64,000 nucleotides of DNA. It comes from Liolophura sinensis. Taxonomy: Eukaryota; Mollusca; Polyplacophora; Chitonida; Chitonidae. The notes below the pieces were generated by a model. The model was not told the origin of the DNA. It worked only from the letters and a program-made list of their open reading frames with translations, and made no database searches. Position 1 is the first letter of the stretch, and each line of letters starts with the position of its first letter. The position numbers and the translations under genes are program-made. Shown in pieces: positions 34,639 to 45,852 of this stretch. Location of the stretch: positions 24,771,400 through 24,835,399 of the forward strand of contig NC_088305.1 in NCBI RefSeq assembly GCF_032854445.1. Direction: 5' to 3'.

Positions 34639-34720
34639 CCTGCCCGCCCGATAAGCCCTTCACACAGTGCCCTTATCACCCTTGTATAGCTGCTACCTGT
34701 GCCATAGGGACAAGATGTGT
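34639..34720 (+). CDS. inhibitor gene exon 3: Cys-rich module, first half
   Basis: 82 nt, acceptor TGTTATTCCAG, donor GTAAGT; phase 1 in, phase 2 out. It encodes CPPDKPFTQCPYHPC then AATCAIGTRCV, a C-x8-C-x4-C-x4-C-x5-C pattern. The paralogous exon at 60358-60439 is also exactly 82 nt with the same cysteines (CPPDQPPANC, AYCPAGTTCV). This 'CP.GT.CV.. .CGGC' module is seen in many secreted invertebrate extracellular and shell-associated proteins; its own function is unknown to me. Confidence 0.85.
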
Positions 34721-35110
34721 GTAAGTAAACGTAGTCAAGTATGAACTTGGACTGTTCCATGTAAGCTAAAGATACAAAGCCTCGCCAAGAATGAACTTTG
34801 ACTGTGTAATTTCTGTTATTTCTGGAATGTTTTCTTAAAAATTTGAAATCGTTGGTTTAGTTCTGAGCCCGGCTGCATGGATGTGTCTTTTTACGAGAGT
34901 AGTTGTGTGGGGCGCTGTTGTTAAAGCTGACCCTCGTTGTATACGGGAATGCAGCCGAGAATGAAAAAAACTTTCAGTGCAGATAAATAGGTGTGGTTTA
35001 GGAAGGAGACCTTCTCTGGCATGTCGCAACTATATGGCCGAAATATTGCCGATGTAGCGTTAAGCAACAATCGTTCATTCATTTATTCCAGGGTTACACC
35101 CAGTTAAAAG

Positions 35111-35224
<114 letters not shown>

Positions 35225-35511
35225 TACTGGTAATTTACCAAACGAGCAGAACATAGTAACATTTTCATTACAAACTTTCTTCTTGCCTAACAAGGTTACA
35301 AGTGTGAAAATGAAGTGTTTTTCAAATTGCACAGATGTAGCTTTGCACGTCTGCGTGACATTGCTGTGTGTTGAATGACAAGCTGGCAGCCTCGACTAGA
35401 CAAGAATGGATATTATCCAAAAACACTAAACCAGAAACTAACTTTTCCATGTAGATGAATACAATTAATGATTTATATCTGCTGAGCTGGTGTTTCGTTA
35501 TTTCGTTACAG

Positions 35512-35564
35512 AGCTGATCAATGTGGAGGGTGCTTTATCAAATGTTTACCCCTGGAAAGTACAT
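35512..35564 (+). CDS. inhibitor gene exon 4: Cys-rich module, second half
   Basis: Acceptor CGTTACAG, donor GTAAGT, 53 nt, phase 2 in and phase 1 out. Completes V-A-D-Q-C-G-G-C then FIKCLPLEST. The CGGC motif matches the paralogue's FCGGCRHEC (61698 exon). It links directly to the pacifastin array through a split TCA codon. Confidence 0.8.
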
Positions 35565-35621
35565 GTAAGTAACAAGGGATATGAGTGATATGTTCATTAT
35601 GTCCAGATTTTAAACTGCCTT

Positions 35622-35873
35622 GGGGGCCCTTCGTGGCCCTTCGTGGCCGAGGTGGTTTAGCACGTCAACGCGGCGCAACATTCCAGGCGTCCCTCACCAA
35701 TTCGGACGCTGTAAGTTCAAGTCCATCTGATGCTGGCCTCAACTCTGGCCCTACGTGGGAAGGTCTGCCAGCAACCTGGGGATGTCCGTAGCTTTATAAT
35801 GCTAGCCACCATCATATAAGTAAAATATTCTTCAGTACGGCGTATAATGCCAATGAAATAAATAAATAAATAA
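35622..35873 (+). mobile_element. SINE, full length, diverged
   Basis: Head TCGTGGCCGAGGTGGTTTAG, B box GTAAGTTCAAGTCC, core, and tail TTCAGTACGGCGTATAATGC plus (AAAT)n. A short AAACTGC flank on both sides suggests a target duplication. Confidence 0.85.
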
Positions 35874-36284
35874 ACTGCTCTCTCTTTGCTTATTTCTGTA
35901 TGCTAAATTGTCTCGCTCTCATTTTTGGTCTATCCTATTGTAAATCCTAAATAAAACCTGTCATCACAGACTTTTCTGTCCAGGATTCCTCTAATCAGGA
36001 AAAGATAGCCGCTTGCGCAATTTTTCTCATACCACGCATGAATATAACCCGCAGGCGAGCGTCGGTGGCTTACTCTGGGCAGTTCCGTCCAGTGAACAAG
36101 GTCACCGTCATAGACAGTGAAAAACCTACATTAATCGGCCTATCGATCAATCAATCAAGCTATCAATCAGTCAGCTTAAACGCTCTTCCGTTAATCTGCA
36201 ATCGATATTAACAATAAATTATCAGAAGGATAAATGTTCCATCAAACGGTAAAATGTAAAATTTATATATTTTTCTGTTGCCAG

Positions 36285-39200
36285 CAAAGAAGTGTACCGA
36301 AAACGGAAAAACTTACAATGCTGGGGAAACATTTACAGCATCGGACGGCTGCAACACGTGTAGGTGTACCGAGACCGGAGTTGCAGCTTGTACACTAAGG
36401 GCATGTGTACCACCAAAGCAGTGTACCGAAAACGGAAAAACTTACAATGTTGGGGATACATTCACAGCATCGGACGGATGCAACACGTGTAGGTGTACTG
36501 AGACCGGAATAGCAGCCTGTACACTGAAGGCCTGTGTGCCACCAAAACAGTGTACTGTAAACGGAAAAACTTACAATGCTGGGGATACATTCACAGCATC
36601 GGACGGATGCAACACGTGTAGATGTACCGAGACTGGAGTTGTAGCCTGTACACTAATGGCATGCTTGCAACAGAAGCAGTGTACCGAAAACGGAAAAACC
36701 TACAATGCTGGGGATACATTCACAGCATCGGACGGATGCAACACGTGTAGGTGTACCGAGACTGGGGCTGTAGCTTGTACACTAAAGGCCTGTGTGCAAC
36801 AGAAGCAGTGTACCGAAAACGGAAAATCCTACAATGTTGGGGATACATTCACAGCATCGGACGGATGCAACACGTGTAGGTGTACCGAGACTGGAGCGGT
36901 AGCATGCACACTAAAAGCATGTGTGCAACAGAAGCAGTGTACCGAAAAGGGAAAAACTTACAATGTTGGGGATACATTTACAGCATCGGACGGATGCAAC
37001 ACGTGTAGGTGTACCGAGACCGGAGTTGCAGCTTGTACACTGAAGGCCTGTGTGCCACCAAAACAATGTACTGTAAACGGAAAAACTTACAATGCTGGGG
37101 ATACATTCACAGCATCGGACGGATGCAACACGTGTAGGTGTACCGAGACTGGAGTTGCAGCTTGTACACTGAAGGCCTGTGTGCCACCAAAACAGTGTAC
37201 TGTAAACGGAAAAACTTACAATGCTGGGGATACATTCACAGCATCGGACGGATGCAACACGTGTAGGTGTACCGAGACTGCGGCTGTAGCCTGCACACTA
37301 GTGGCATGTGTGCAACAGAAGCAGTGTACCGAAAACGGAAAAACCTACAATGCTGGGGATACATTCACAGCATCGGACGGATGCAACACGTGTAGGTGTA
37401 CCGAGACTGGGGCTGTAGCCTGCACACTAGTGGCATGTGTGCAACAGAAGCAGTGTACCGAAAACGGAAAAACCTACAATGCTGGGGATACATTCACAGC
37501 ATCGGACGGGTGCAACACGTGTAGGTGTACCGAGACTGGGGCTGTAGCCTGCACACTAAAAGCATGTGTGCAACAGAAGCAGTGTACCGAAAACGGAAAA
37601 TCCTACAATGCTGGGGATACATTCACAGCATCGGACGGATGCAACATGTGTAGGTGTACCGAGACTGGAGCTGTAGCCTGCACTCGAAAGGCCTGTGTGC
37701 AACAGAAGCAATGTACTGTAAACGGAAAAACCTACAATGTTGGGGATACATTTACAGCATCGGACGGGTGCAACACGTGTAGGTGTACCGAGGCCGGAAT
37801 TGCAGCCTGTACACTGAAGGCCTGTGTTCCACCAAAACAGTGTACTGTAAACGGAAAAACTTACAATGCTGGGGATACATTCACAGCATCGGACGGGTGC
37901 AACACGTGTAGGTGTACCGAGACTGGAGTTGCAGCTTGTACACTGAAGGCCTGTGTGCCACCAAAACAGTGTACTGTAAACGGAAAAACTTACAATGCTG
38001 GGGATACATTCACAGCATCGGACGGCTGCAACACGTGTAGGTGTACCGAGACTGGAGTTGCAGCTTGTACACTGAAGGCCTGTGTGCCACCAAAACAATG
38101 TACTGTAAACGGAAAAACTTACAATGCTGGGGATACATTCACAGCATCGGACGGATGCAACACGTGTAGGTGTACCCAGACTGGAGCTGTAGCTTGCACG
38201 CTAGTGGCATGTGTGCAACAGAAGCAGTGTACCGAAAACGGAAAAACCTACAATGCTGGTGATACATTCACAGCATCGGACGGATGCAACACGTGTAGGT
38301 GTACCGAGACTGGAGCTGTAGCCTGCACACTAGTGGCATGTGTGCAACAGAAGCAGTGTACCGAAAACGGAAAAACCTACAATGTTGGGGATACATTCAC
38401 AGCATCGGACGGATGCAACACGTGTAGGTGTACCGAGACTGGAGCGGTAGCATGCACACTAAAAGCATGTCTGCAACAGAAGCAGTGTACCGAAAACGGA
38501 AAAACTTACAATGTTGGGGATACATTTACAGCATCGGACGGATGCAACACGTGTAGGTGTACCGAGACCGGAGTTGCAGCTTGTACACTAAAGGCCTGTG
38601 TGCCACCAAAACAATGTACTGTAAACGGAAAAACTTACAATGCTGGGGATACATTCACAGCATCGGACGGATGCAACACGTGTAGGTGTACCGAGACTGG
38701 ATTTGCAGCTTGTACACTGAAGGCCTGTGTGCCACCAAAACAGTGTACTGTAAACGGAAAAACTTACAACGCTGGGGATACATTCACAGCATCGGACGGA
38801 TGCAACACGTGTAGGTGTACCGAGACTGGAGCTGTAGCCTGCACACTAGTGGCATGTGTGCAACAGAAGCAATGTACCGAAAACGGAAAAACCTACAATG
38901 CTGGGGATACATTCACAGCATCGGACGGGTGCAACACGTGTAGGTGTACCGAGACTGGGGCTGTAGCCTGCACAGTAAAAGCATGTGTGCAACAGAAGCA
39001 GTGTACCGAAAACGGAAAAACCTACAATGCTGGGGATACATTCACAGCATCGGACGGATGCAACACGTGTAGGTGTACCGAGACTGGAGTTACAGTTTGT
39101 ACACTGAAGGCCTGTGTGCCACCAAAACAATGTACTGTAAACGGAAAAACTTACAATGCTGGGGATACATTCACAGCATCGGATGGATGCAACACGTGTA

Positions 39201-39775
39201 GGTGTACCCAGACTGGAGCTGTAGCTTGCACACTAGTGGCATGTGTGCAACAGAAGCAGTGTACCGAAAACGGAAAAACCTACAATGCTGGGGATACATT
39301 CACAGCATCGGACGGATGCAACACGTGTAGGTGTACCGAGACTGGAGCTGTAGCCTGCACACTAAAAGCATGTGTGCAACAGAAGCAGTGTACGGAAAAC
39401 GGAAAATCCTACAATGCTGGGGATACATTCACAGCATCGGACGGGTGCAACACGTGTAGGTGTACTGAGACTGGAGCTGTAGCCTGCACTCGAATGGCCT
39501 GTGTGCAACAGAAGCAATGTACTGTAAACGGAAAAACCTACAATGCTGGGGATACATTTACAGCATCGGACGGGTGCAACACGTGTAGGTGTACCGAGAC
39601 CGGAATTGCAGCTTGTACACTGAAGGCCTGTGTGCCAGCAAAACAGTGCACTGAAAATGGAAAAACCTACAATGTTGGGGATACATTCACAGCATCGGAC
39701 GGGTGCAACACGTGTAGGTGTACTGAGACCGGAATAGCAGCCTGTACACTAAAGGCCTGTGTGCCACCAAAATAG
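36285..39775 (+). CDS. inhibitor gene exon 5: 27 tandem pacifastin-type domains, ending at an in-frame TAG
   Basis: The exon begins after TTTTCTGTTGCCAG; no ATG is needed because it splices from exon 4. It encodes 27 domains of exactly 43 residues (129 bp). Each carries six cysteines as C-x18-C-N-T-C-R-C-T-E-T-G-x3-C-T-x-x-x-C and a linker ending PP or QQ before KQC. The C-N-x-C-x-C..G..xC-T-x3-C half matches the pacifastin family of small serine-protease inhibitors, best known from arthropods. Their reactive bond lies between the two residues after C-T. Here P1 is Leu in 24 domains, Arg in domains 11 and 25, and Val in domain 21; P1' is Lys, Val, Met or Arg. The first loop (18 residues) is longer than the usual 9-12, and the front half (NGK.YN.GDTF) also recalls half a VWC domain. 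The array is very homogeneous, implying recent expansion or gene conversion. Confidence 0.9.
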
Positions 39776-39995
39776 TGTACTGAAAATGGAAAAACCTACA
39801 ATGCTGAGGATACATTCACAGCATCGGACGGCTGTAACACGTGTAGGTGTATCGAGACTGGAGCTGTAGCCTGCACACTAGTGGCATGTGTGCAACAGAA
39901 GCAGTGTACCGAAAACGGAAAAACTTACAATGTTGGGGATATATTTACAATATCGGACGGATGCAACACGTGTAGGGCCTGCACACTTAAGGCCT
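39773..39995 (+). pseudogene. domains 28-29 beyond the stop, in frame, ending at a splice donor
   Basis: The CAG that starts every other 'KQC' is TAG here. The same frame continues through domain 28 (GDT changed to EDT, RCTE to RCIE) and domain 29 (GDTFTAS changed to GDIFTIS, and 21 nt lost between RC and AC). It ends GCC T|gtgagt at 39996. That donor is phase 1, like the other junctions, and the split T|GT restores the last cysteine when joined to the exon at 47170. Confidence 0.75.
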
Positions 39996-40439
39996 GTGAG
40001 TTATCTGATTTGATCTGATTTGATCACTTACTTTGGGTAATATTTTACTTATGGTGCTAACTGCATAAATCCGAGTTTATATTTCTCTCCTTAACTCAGT
40101 CAAATCGTGCTCTGTAAGAGTTAATACCAAATTTAACTTCAAGCCAGGACTTCAGTTTTGTCCTTGGCCCGAAAATAATTATGTAACAGGATATGAAATA
40201 TGAAATAAACCTTGTTCCATTTGCTCTCTGTGCCTCTGCATTAGTTCCTGGGTTTTGTTAAAATCATAAAAGCATGTTTATTGTTTGATATAATACCGTT
40301 TTTCTGTTCTAATACCCTAAGCTCAAACAAACACAAAAGATTTGTCATCTCACAACACAGGTTTTATTACAGAAATGCCAGCCTCGTCTCCACAGACAAA
40401 AAATAATAAGTACGAGAAAAGTATATGAAAGGAAACCCT

Positions 40440-41104
40440 TTACAGTATAGAATTCTGAATGCTTGCAACAGAATCGGGTCTTAAATGCCCAAACCGAAAT
40501 TCTTCGATAACATACTGTACACCTCCTCTCACGTATCCGCCCTGAGCATTCTCCGACTTGCCGTGCTTTTTAAATAGTCTCTCCGAAATTCGATAATTGG
40601 CTGCTCGAGTTGCTCCACCTGACCTTAAACTGTGCAAACCGAAAATTTTTAGATTCAAACATAAAGCCGTCTGTTTCTCCAAAACGACTTCGCCAGTTCT
40701 TGTAAACGAAATCCATTTACGTCCTCTCCACTTATACTGACCCAACGATGTCTAAGGTCACCAGATACAAGTAACGTTTCAGCATTGTGAATGGACAAAT
40801 AGAATTACCCGTTCTGCCAATAGTAATTGTTTCTCTAGTTAGAAATGAAAAATGTAAAATAATTCGGAAAAAAAACGGTTCAGTTCCGTCTGAAATTAGC
40901 CATCAACCGGAGAGTCCGGCAAATCCGACCCAACACATAGCAACGACTCTGATATCATTCAACCCCGCGGTCAGCTTGGCGAAACGTGAAACCAGTGACC
41001 GGATAGCTGACCTACTCCAACACTCTGTCCACAACTTACGAATGAAATTTATTTCAGCGTACTGTTGGAGCGACTGGACCTCATTAAAGTGGGCAGATGT
41101 TTAA
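40440..41104 (-). pseudogene. DIRS tyrosine recombinase, degraded
   Basis: The C-terminal piece (40440-40745) contains GLHSLRSGGATRAAN.. ERLFKKHG and SENAQGGYV, the H-x-x-R box and surroundings of tyrosine recombinases of DIRS/Ngaro type. On the same strand 40750-41100 gives pieces such as CWVGFAG and GRTGNSICP in other frames, matching the family N-terminal half. Stops and frameshifts make it inactive. Confidence 0.85.
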
Positions 41105-41291
41105 CCAAACTCGAAAGCTCTGAATTATGGCTACTGGAAATCCTTCATTTCAAGCCAAACGCCAGAATTAAAATAAAATGTAAAATCACAATAAATACTA
41201 AAAACATGCAATGCGTTTAATTTTTTATCATTGATAAACATAACCACATATACATGTATGTATTATCACAAATAAACTTTCCATAAAATAT

Positions 41292-41625
41292 ACATCCGTA
41301 ATGTCATTAAACCACCCAGAAGCCAGATCAATCCGGATATTCGTGCAAATACGTGCACACCAAAATATAACGACACATCAAAATACACTCGACACAATAT
41401 ACAGTACATCCGTAATGTCATTAAACCACCCAGAAGCCAGATCAATCCTGACACCCGTCCAAATAAGGGAACACCAAAGTATAACGACACATCAGAATAC
41501 ACTTGACACAATATACAGTACATCCGTAATGTCATTAAACCACCCAGGTGCCAGATCCATCTAGACATTCGTGCTAATACGTGCACACCAAAATGTACAC
41601 ATGAACATATCACTGATCAAGCAAA
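41292..41625. repeat. 114-bp tandem repeat, about 3 copies
   Basis: ACATCCGTAATGTCATTAAA starts at 41292, 41406 and 41520. It lies within the DIRS fossil between recombinase and RNase H. Confidence 0.9.
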
Positions 41626-41674
41626 CGGCATACATGCTCTCAATACATTGAATAGACATATTAATATGCTTGGG

Positions 41675-41925
41675 GCTTCCGTGGCGCAGGGAGGTAGCAC
41701 GCCATCACGGCCTGGCTGACCCAGGAGCCTCTCACCAATGCGGTCGCTATGAGTTCAAGTCCAGTTCATACTGGCTTCCTGTCCGGCCGTAAATGGGAAG
41801 GTTTGCAAGCAACCTGCGGATGATCGTGGGTTTCCCCCGGGCTCTTGTCCGGTTTCTTCCCACCATAAGCGAAATATTCTTCAGTAGGGCGTAAAACACC
41901 AATCAAATAAATACAAATATGCCTT
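41675..41925 (+). mobile_element. SINE nested in the DIRS fossil
   Basis: Full head (TTCCGTGGCGCAGGGAGG..), B box GAGTTCAAGTCC, core and tail. Possible short target duplication AATATGC on both sides. Confidence 0.9.
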
Positions 41926-42239
41926 CCTTTAACAAGTAAGCCTGTGATAATGACATTCCAGGGGCATCTAACAGCAATAACAGACCTCACAAATCCATCA
42001 GAACCCAATAAAGCTCCCTTGTTAATACCGTACTGAAAAGTGCTATTGTTGTCTCTATGACATCTAACACATATCTGTGCCACACCACTTTGGACTGAAA
42101 AATAAAACGGCCAATATGGAGCGGAAGGCCTTTTTTGGTATAATAAGAGTTGCCTTCGCTTTACAAGCTATAACAACATCTCTAAATCTAAAATTAAACC
42201 TCGATAATTTGGTATTTTCAAATCTGTCAATAGTATAAG

Positions 42240-42735
42240 GCCCACCACAAATGATCCGTGAAATGAAAAAACTCCCTAGTCACTAGCCAACCATCAAAAT
42301 CATACATCTTACATAATTCATCTGCAGTTCGATTCCTGTCTCTAGGAATCCACGCAAGCTCAAGATCAAAGTTGTACAGACAACATACAAAATAAATGTT
42401 ATCAGCTAGCACGTGTAAACATATATTCCTGCCACCTGAATGCACGACGGTGACGCATTTCTGACTGCCCGTATACCATTTAACGGACTTTCCTATTAAA
42501 ACAGAACCACAAAGGTAACAGGGAATTGGACGACTTTCAGTTCTCTCCAAGTAGAGCTTTCTCAATCGACCAAAACTTGTAAAAAATATTGTCTGGGATG
42601 GCTGTAGCTGTTGTAAATGCTTCAGATGCAATATCCGACGCATCATACGCCAACAAAACTGGTGTAGAGTTATGACACAAATTAAATCCATTCAAATCAT
42701 GGCAGTTATCTTTCCAAAACAGAAGTTCTTGTATT
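42240..42735 (-). pseudogene. DIRS RNase H domain, frameshifted
   Basis: Minus-strand pieces: ELLFWKDNCHDLNGFNL, AYDASDIASEAF, a WRELK segment after a frameshift, GKSVKWYTGSQ, then LAWIPRDRNRTADELCKMYDFDGW. These correspond to the E..FW..N...LNG / DAS / WRELKA / V.WYTDN / WIPR..N..AD / D.DDW landmarks of DIRS RNase H. Confidence 0.85.
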
Positions 42736-42779
42736 GCATCTGGTTAGTTCTTTAAGGTAAAAAGTTGATTCCAACTACC

Positions 42780-42981
42780 AGTGGTAAAAATAGCAAAATA
42801 AAAAATAAATGGTTTTTATTCTGGTAATATTTCCAAGGACTGGATACACAGAAACAACCATGACGCTTACCCTTGCTAGCTGCCTGGCGGTTACAGTGTT
42901 GAACTTTTTAAGAGTGTGCTCTGTTGCCCAGTGTATATCCTCCAGGCTTCGGTCAGTGATACGGAGATTTGTGTCCCACAC
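42780..42981 (-). pseudogene. DIRS RT-RNase H connection
   Basis: TARQLARVSVMVVSVYPVLGNITRIKT matches the conserved connection segment of DIRS elements (A..LA...G.I.S....LG....L.TR). Confidence 0.75.
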
Positions 42982-43039
42982 AAAATGAAGCCATTCTAAA
43001 ACGGTAACAGCGAAAGAGACACGTTTAGATAAGCGTTAA

Positions 43040-43272
43040 AACACAAAGTGTCATCTAAATTAACCACCAACTTAACGAAATCTCCAATACTTTACTCGAG
43101 GACGAATACATTTTGTAAACACATATAGCGCACAAGTCAGCCCAAATGGAAGAACAGTGGACGAATAATACGTCTGTACTTCGTTACAGACCAAAGAAAA
43201 ACCCAAATAATTTTGCCCGTCCTCACAAATGTCGATATGGTGATATCCATTTTTGATTTAAAATCAAATTCA
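43040..43272 (-). pseudogene. DIRS reverse transcriptase fragment
   Basis: Read on the minus strand: K-NGYHHIDICEDGQNYLGF, then TVLPFGLTCALYVFTKCIRP, then KYWRF and a VVNLDDT catalytic Asp pair. This is the DLKSGYHH / LPFGL..AP.+FTK / LDD signature of DIRS RT. A frameshift precedes GYHH. Confidence 0.85.
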
Positions 43273-43575
43273 ACCTCCAAGATCTACGTGTTGTATGGCG
43301 AATCTTCAATTTTAACAGATTTACGGGTAACAAACTGATTGACATAACGTAAATCTAAGATTAAGTGCTTATCATTATTTGATTGTTCATTTTCATTGCT
43401 GGAGGACACCTGCTTCTGGGTCTCCATGAAGTTTGTGTAGACACTGACCTCCAGAAGGGAATAGTTATCGAATCTGACGCCTCGGAAACACTGGCCGTTG
43501 CTGGACGTCCGGACTTGAAAATCGCCAGGCTTTGTTTAGTTGTTGGAAAGGACGAAAGGAACATCTCCCACCGAA

Positions 43576-43769
43576 TTTTATTTATTTATTTATTTGATTG
43601 GTGTTTTACGCCGTACTCAAGGATATTTCACTTATACGACGGCGGCCAGCATTATGGTGGGTGGAAACCGGGCACAGCCCGGACGAACTCACAGCGACCG
43701 CACTGGTGAGAGACTCTTCAGTCATTACGCTGCGCTAGCGCGCTAACCAACTGAGCCACGGAGACCCCC
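43576..43769 (-). mobile_element. SINE with perfect 11-bp target-site duplication
   Basis: Internally deleted copy (the core jumps from GCACAGCCCGG to the B-box region). CTCCCACCGAA at 43565-43575 and 43770-43780. Confidence 0.95.
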
Positions 43770-43780
43770 CTCCCACCGAA

Positions 43781-45370
43781 AGATCCACCGGAAACTACAA
43801 CTGCGTTATCGTTGGCGCCTTCGCTGTGACATTGACGTCGTCGCTGTCTTTACGAGGTTACGCCTTTTGATTGGGATAACCTCATCTTTCAAAACTCGAC
43901 TTTCAAATCTTTCCGTTGTCTATCAAAAATGTTCAAAATTTTTCAAGGAAGGCCTCCGATAATTCACCAGGAATTTATTTCTGAGAAACTCTGGACCTAG
44001 AATCAGTTTGTGAACCTTCCATGATAATTTGTGAAACAGATTATGAGGCCAAATTAACATAAATAAGCGCGGTCATTCTTCTGCGTCTGGAGCTCGATGG
44101 CCGCGGTGAACCATTGTAGCCTACTCATAGGTTTCTGGCCTCAGGCTCTAATTAATTTTCCATAAGCGACAATGTGAACGTCTACTGCTGCATCTCAGTG
44201 CAAAACATTCCGTAGCCAATAACCTTTGGTGCATACCTGGCCCAGCCTGTGAGAAAGCAGCCATGAATATCTTGACAGTAGTTGACCGTCAAAATTGGCC
44301 GTCAAAATCTGGACCTTTCTATACCGGCAGCTGGGAGGGGTGCCTAGCAACGCCAAAGGGACGTCACTCGCAGCCTCATCACCACCTGTCTCCTTGTGTC
44401 CTCTCGCCCAGAGTTTCAAACTTTCATCATTAAAACTCATACTTGCCTATAGCTTAGACAATTTCCATCATGTAGCAAAAACGACAACAATCAGATCAAA
44501 TAATAATATCTAAAAATATGTCCTGCTGGAAATACAAAGGACTCCGACTGGTTCATGGCAGCCGGAAAAAATACTGCCAGGTTATCTAGGAATGTGGACC
44601 AACTGGCGTTTATTTTACTGACATTTTCACGATTCTGTTGATTTGTGATTACAGACTGTTCTTGTTAGTTCAACAGAGTTCTTTTACAAGAGGCAATTTG
44701 TCATGACAGTACTGATGGGTATGCACGCTAATCTCTTGCTTGCATGTAAGTGAAAAAGTCGCGGAGATTGTCGTCGTTGTCTCACAGACCAGTGTAGAAC
44801 CTCGGATACAGACCACAGTCATCCTGCAAAAGCTAGATATAAAGATTTCTCTGCGAAGCTTCTGTCCCAGGTGACATGCAGAACAACGGGATTTTACAGA
44901 TCTTGATTTGGCCCGAAAACAGATAATTAAAATTGCAGACATTGCTTTCATCTTAATTCTGTCGACTTTTCTTTGCCTTACGAATTACAACTAACCCAGC
45001 TTGGCAAGCCATTTATTTGTGTCTAGTTTACACACGTTCATATTTTCCCTTGTGAATTGGTTGCCCATATTTCCATTAACGTCTACCAATACTTTGACCT
45101 ACAAGCTGTAGTGATAACGTGGTGTGTATGCCTTCAGACTATTCAAGACTATCTTTTGGTAGAACTTTGTTACCTCAAACTTCGAGATCATGTTAAACTA
45201 AGAACACCACCAGCACCTGTCACAGTTGTCATTTCTACCTGCACACCAAGAAACGTCATTTAGATGCAGTATGCTAGAATAGAATCTGCAACTGTCCTCA
45301 TTCATCATGTGCCACGAGATTATAAACGCAGCTTGTCTGCTTTCCTAGGTTGATTACTGCTGGAAGTAAG
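43781..45370. other. intron sequence, no secure gene
   Basis: The minus-strand 93-codon frame at 44670-44951 has many cysteines but no recognisable domain or splice partner. Left uncalled. Confidence 0.4.
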
Positions 45371-45377
45371 TAGTTAC

Positions 45378-45740
45378 CTGTCCGTGTCTGGGATGAGTGA
45401 TATGAGGCCTTTTAGGAAAGGTTCTGTGGGGTCCAGGAAAGCTGATTTGGTCTCTGCTAGAGTTTCTCCCCGACCAATGTCCTTTAAGTAATCTTCAATG
45501 ATCTGTGTGACATCTTTCTCAGTTTTCCACTGTATCTCGGTCGGCAATATTGTAAATGGGTTGATCAAGAGGGTTGACTTGGCGGCCATGGCCATGACAG
45601 GCGGCCCAGCACACGTTGCCATTAGAAACGTCATCAAGTGTTCCATTACCTTCCATTGAATTTAGCTGTGTGATTTCTATCTTTAAAGCCTTTATGGCAG
45701 CAATTTCTTTGGGATGAGTAACATATGTCGACTTTAACAT
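45378..45740 (-). pseudogene. possible exon remnant, unknown protein
   Basis: Two overlapping minus-strand frames look protein-like (YVTHPKEIAAIKALKIEI and QIIEDYLKDIGRGETLAE) and end at GACAG|gtaact near 45378. A frameshift would be needed to join them. It may be a decayed exon of another gene on the opposite strand inside this intron. No family recognised. Confidence 0.25.
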
Positions 45741-45830
45741 AATTTGATGTATGGCTTTGAACGATTCAGGGAGCTCAGCTTATTGTTCTGTGTGTGGTGA
45801 GGGTTTAGGACAGACGATTCCTCTCTGTAT

Positions 45831-45852
45831 AGCCCCCCCCCCCCCCACCCCC
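45831..45852. repeat. poly(C) run
   Basis: About 15 consecutive C bases then CACCCCCCAC, a G-quadruplex-capable strand on the complement. Confidence 0.8.

Larger units (their letters stand above)
40440..43300 (-). mobile_element. DIRS-type retrotransposon fossil in the intron
   Basis: On the minus strand the order is reverse transcriptase, connection, RNase H, then tyrosine recombinase, which is the diagnostic set of DIRS-order elements (they lack integrase and protease). All parts are frameshifted. A 114-bp tandem repeat and a SINE lie between RNase H and the recombinase. Upstream gag and terminal repeats were not recognised. Confidence 0.85.

Noticed and set aside
36278-36284. Non-ATG start at 36278 for the pacifastin array
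   Set aside because: The bases are the end of a TTTTCTGTTGCCAG splice acceptor. The frame joins exon 4 in phase instead.
37556-39130. Minus-strand Cys-rich frames opposite the giant exon
   Set aside because: Shadows of the 129-bp coding repeat. The plus strand explains the cysteine spacing and splice sites.
44670-44951. Minus-strand 93-codon Cys-containing frame
   Set aside because: Cysteine spacing matches nothing and no splice partner was found.
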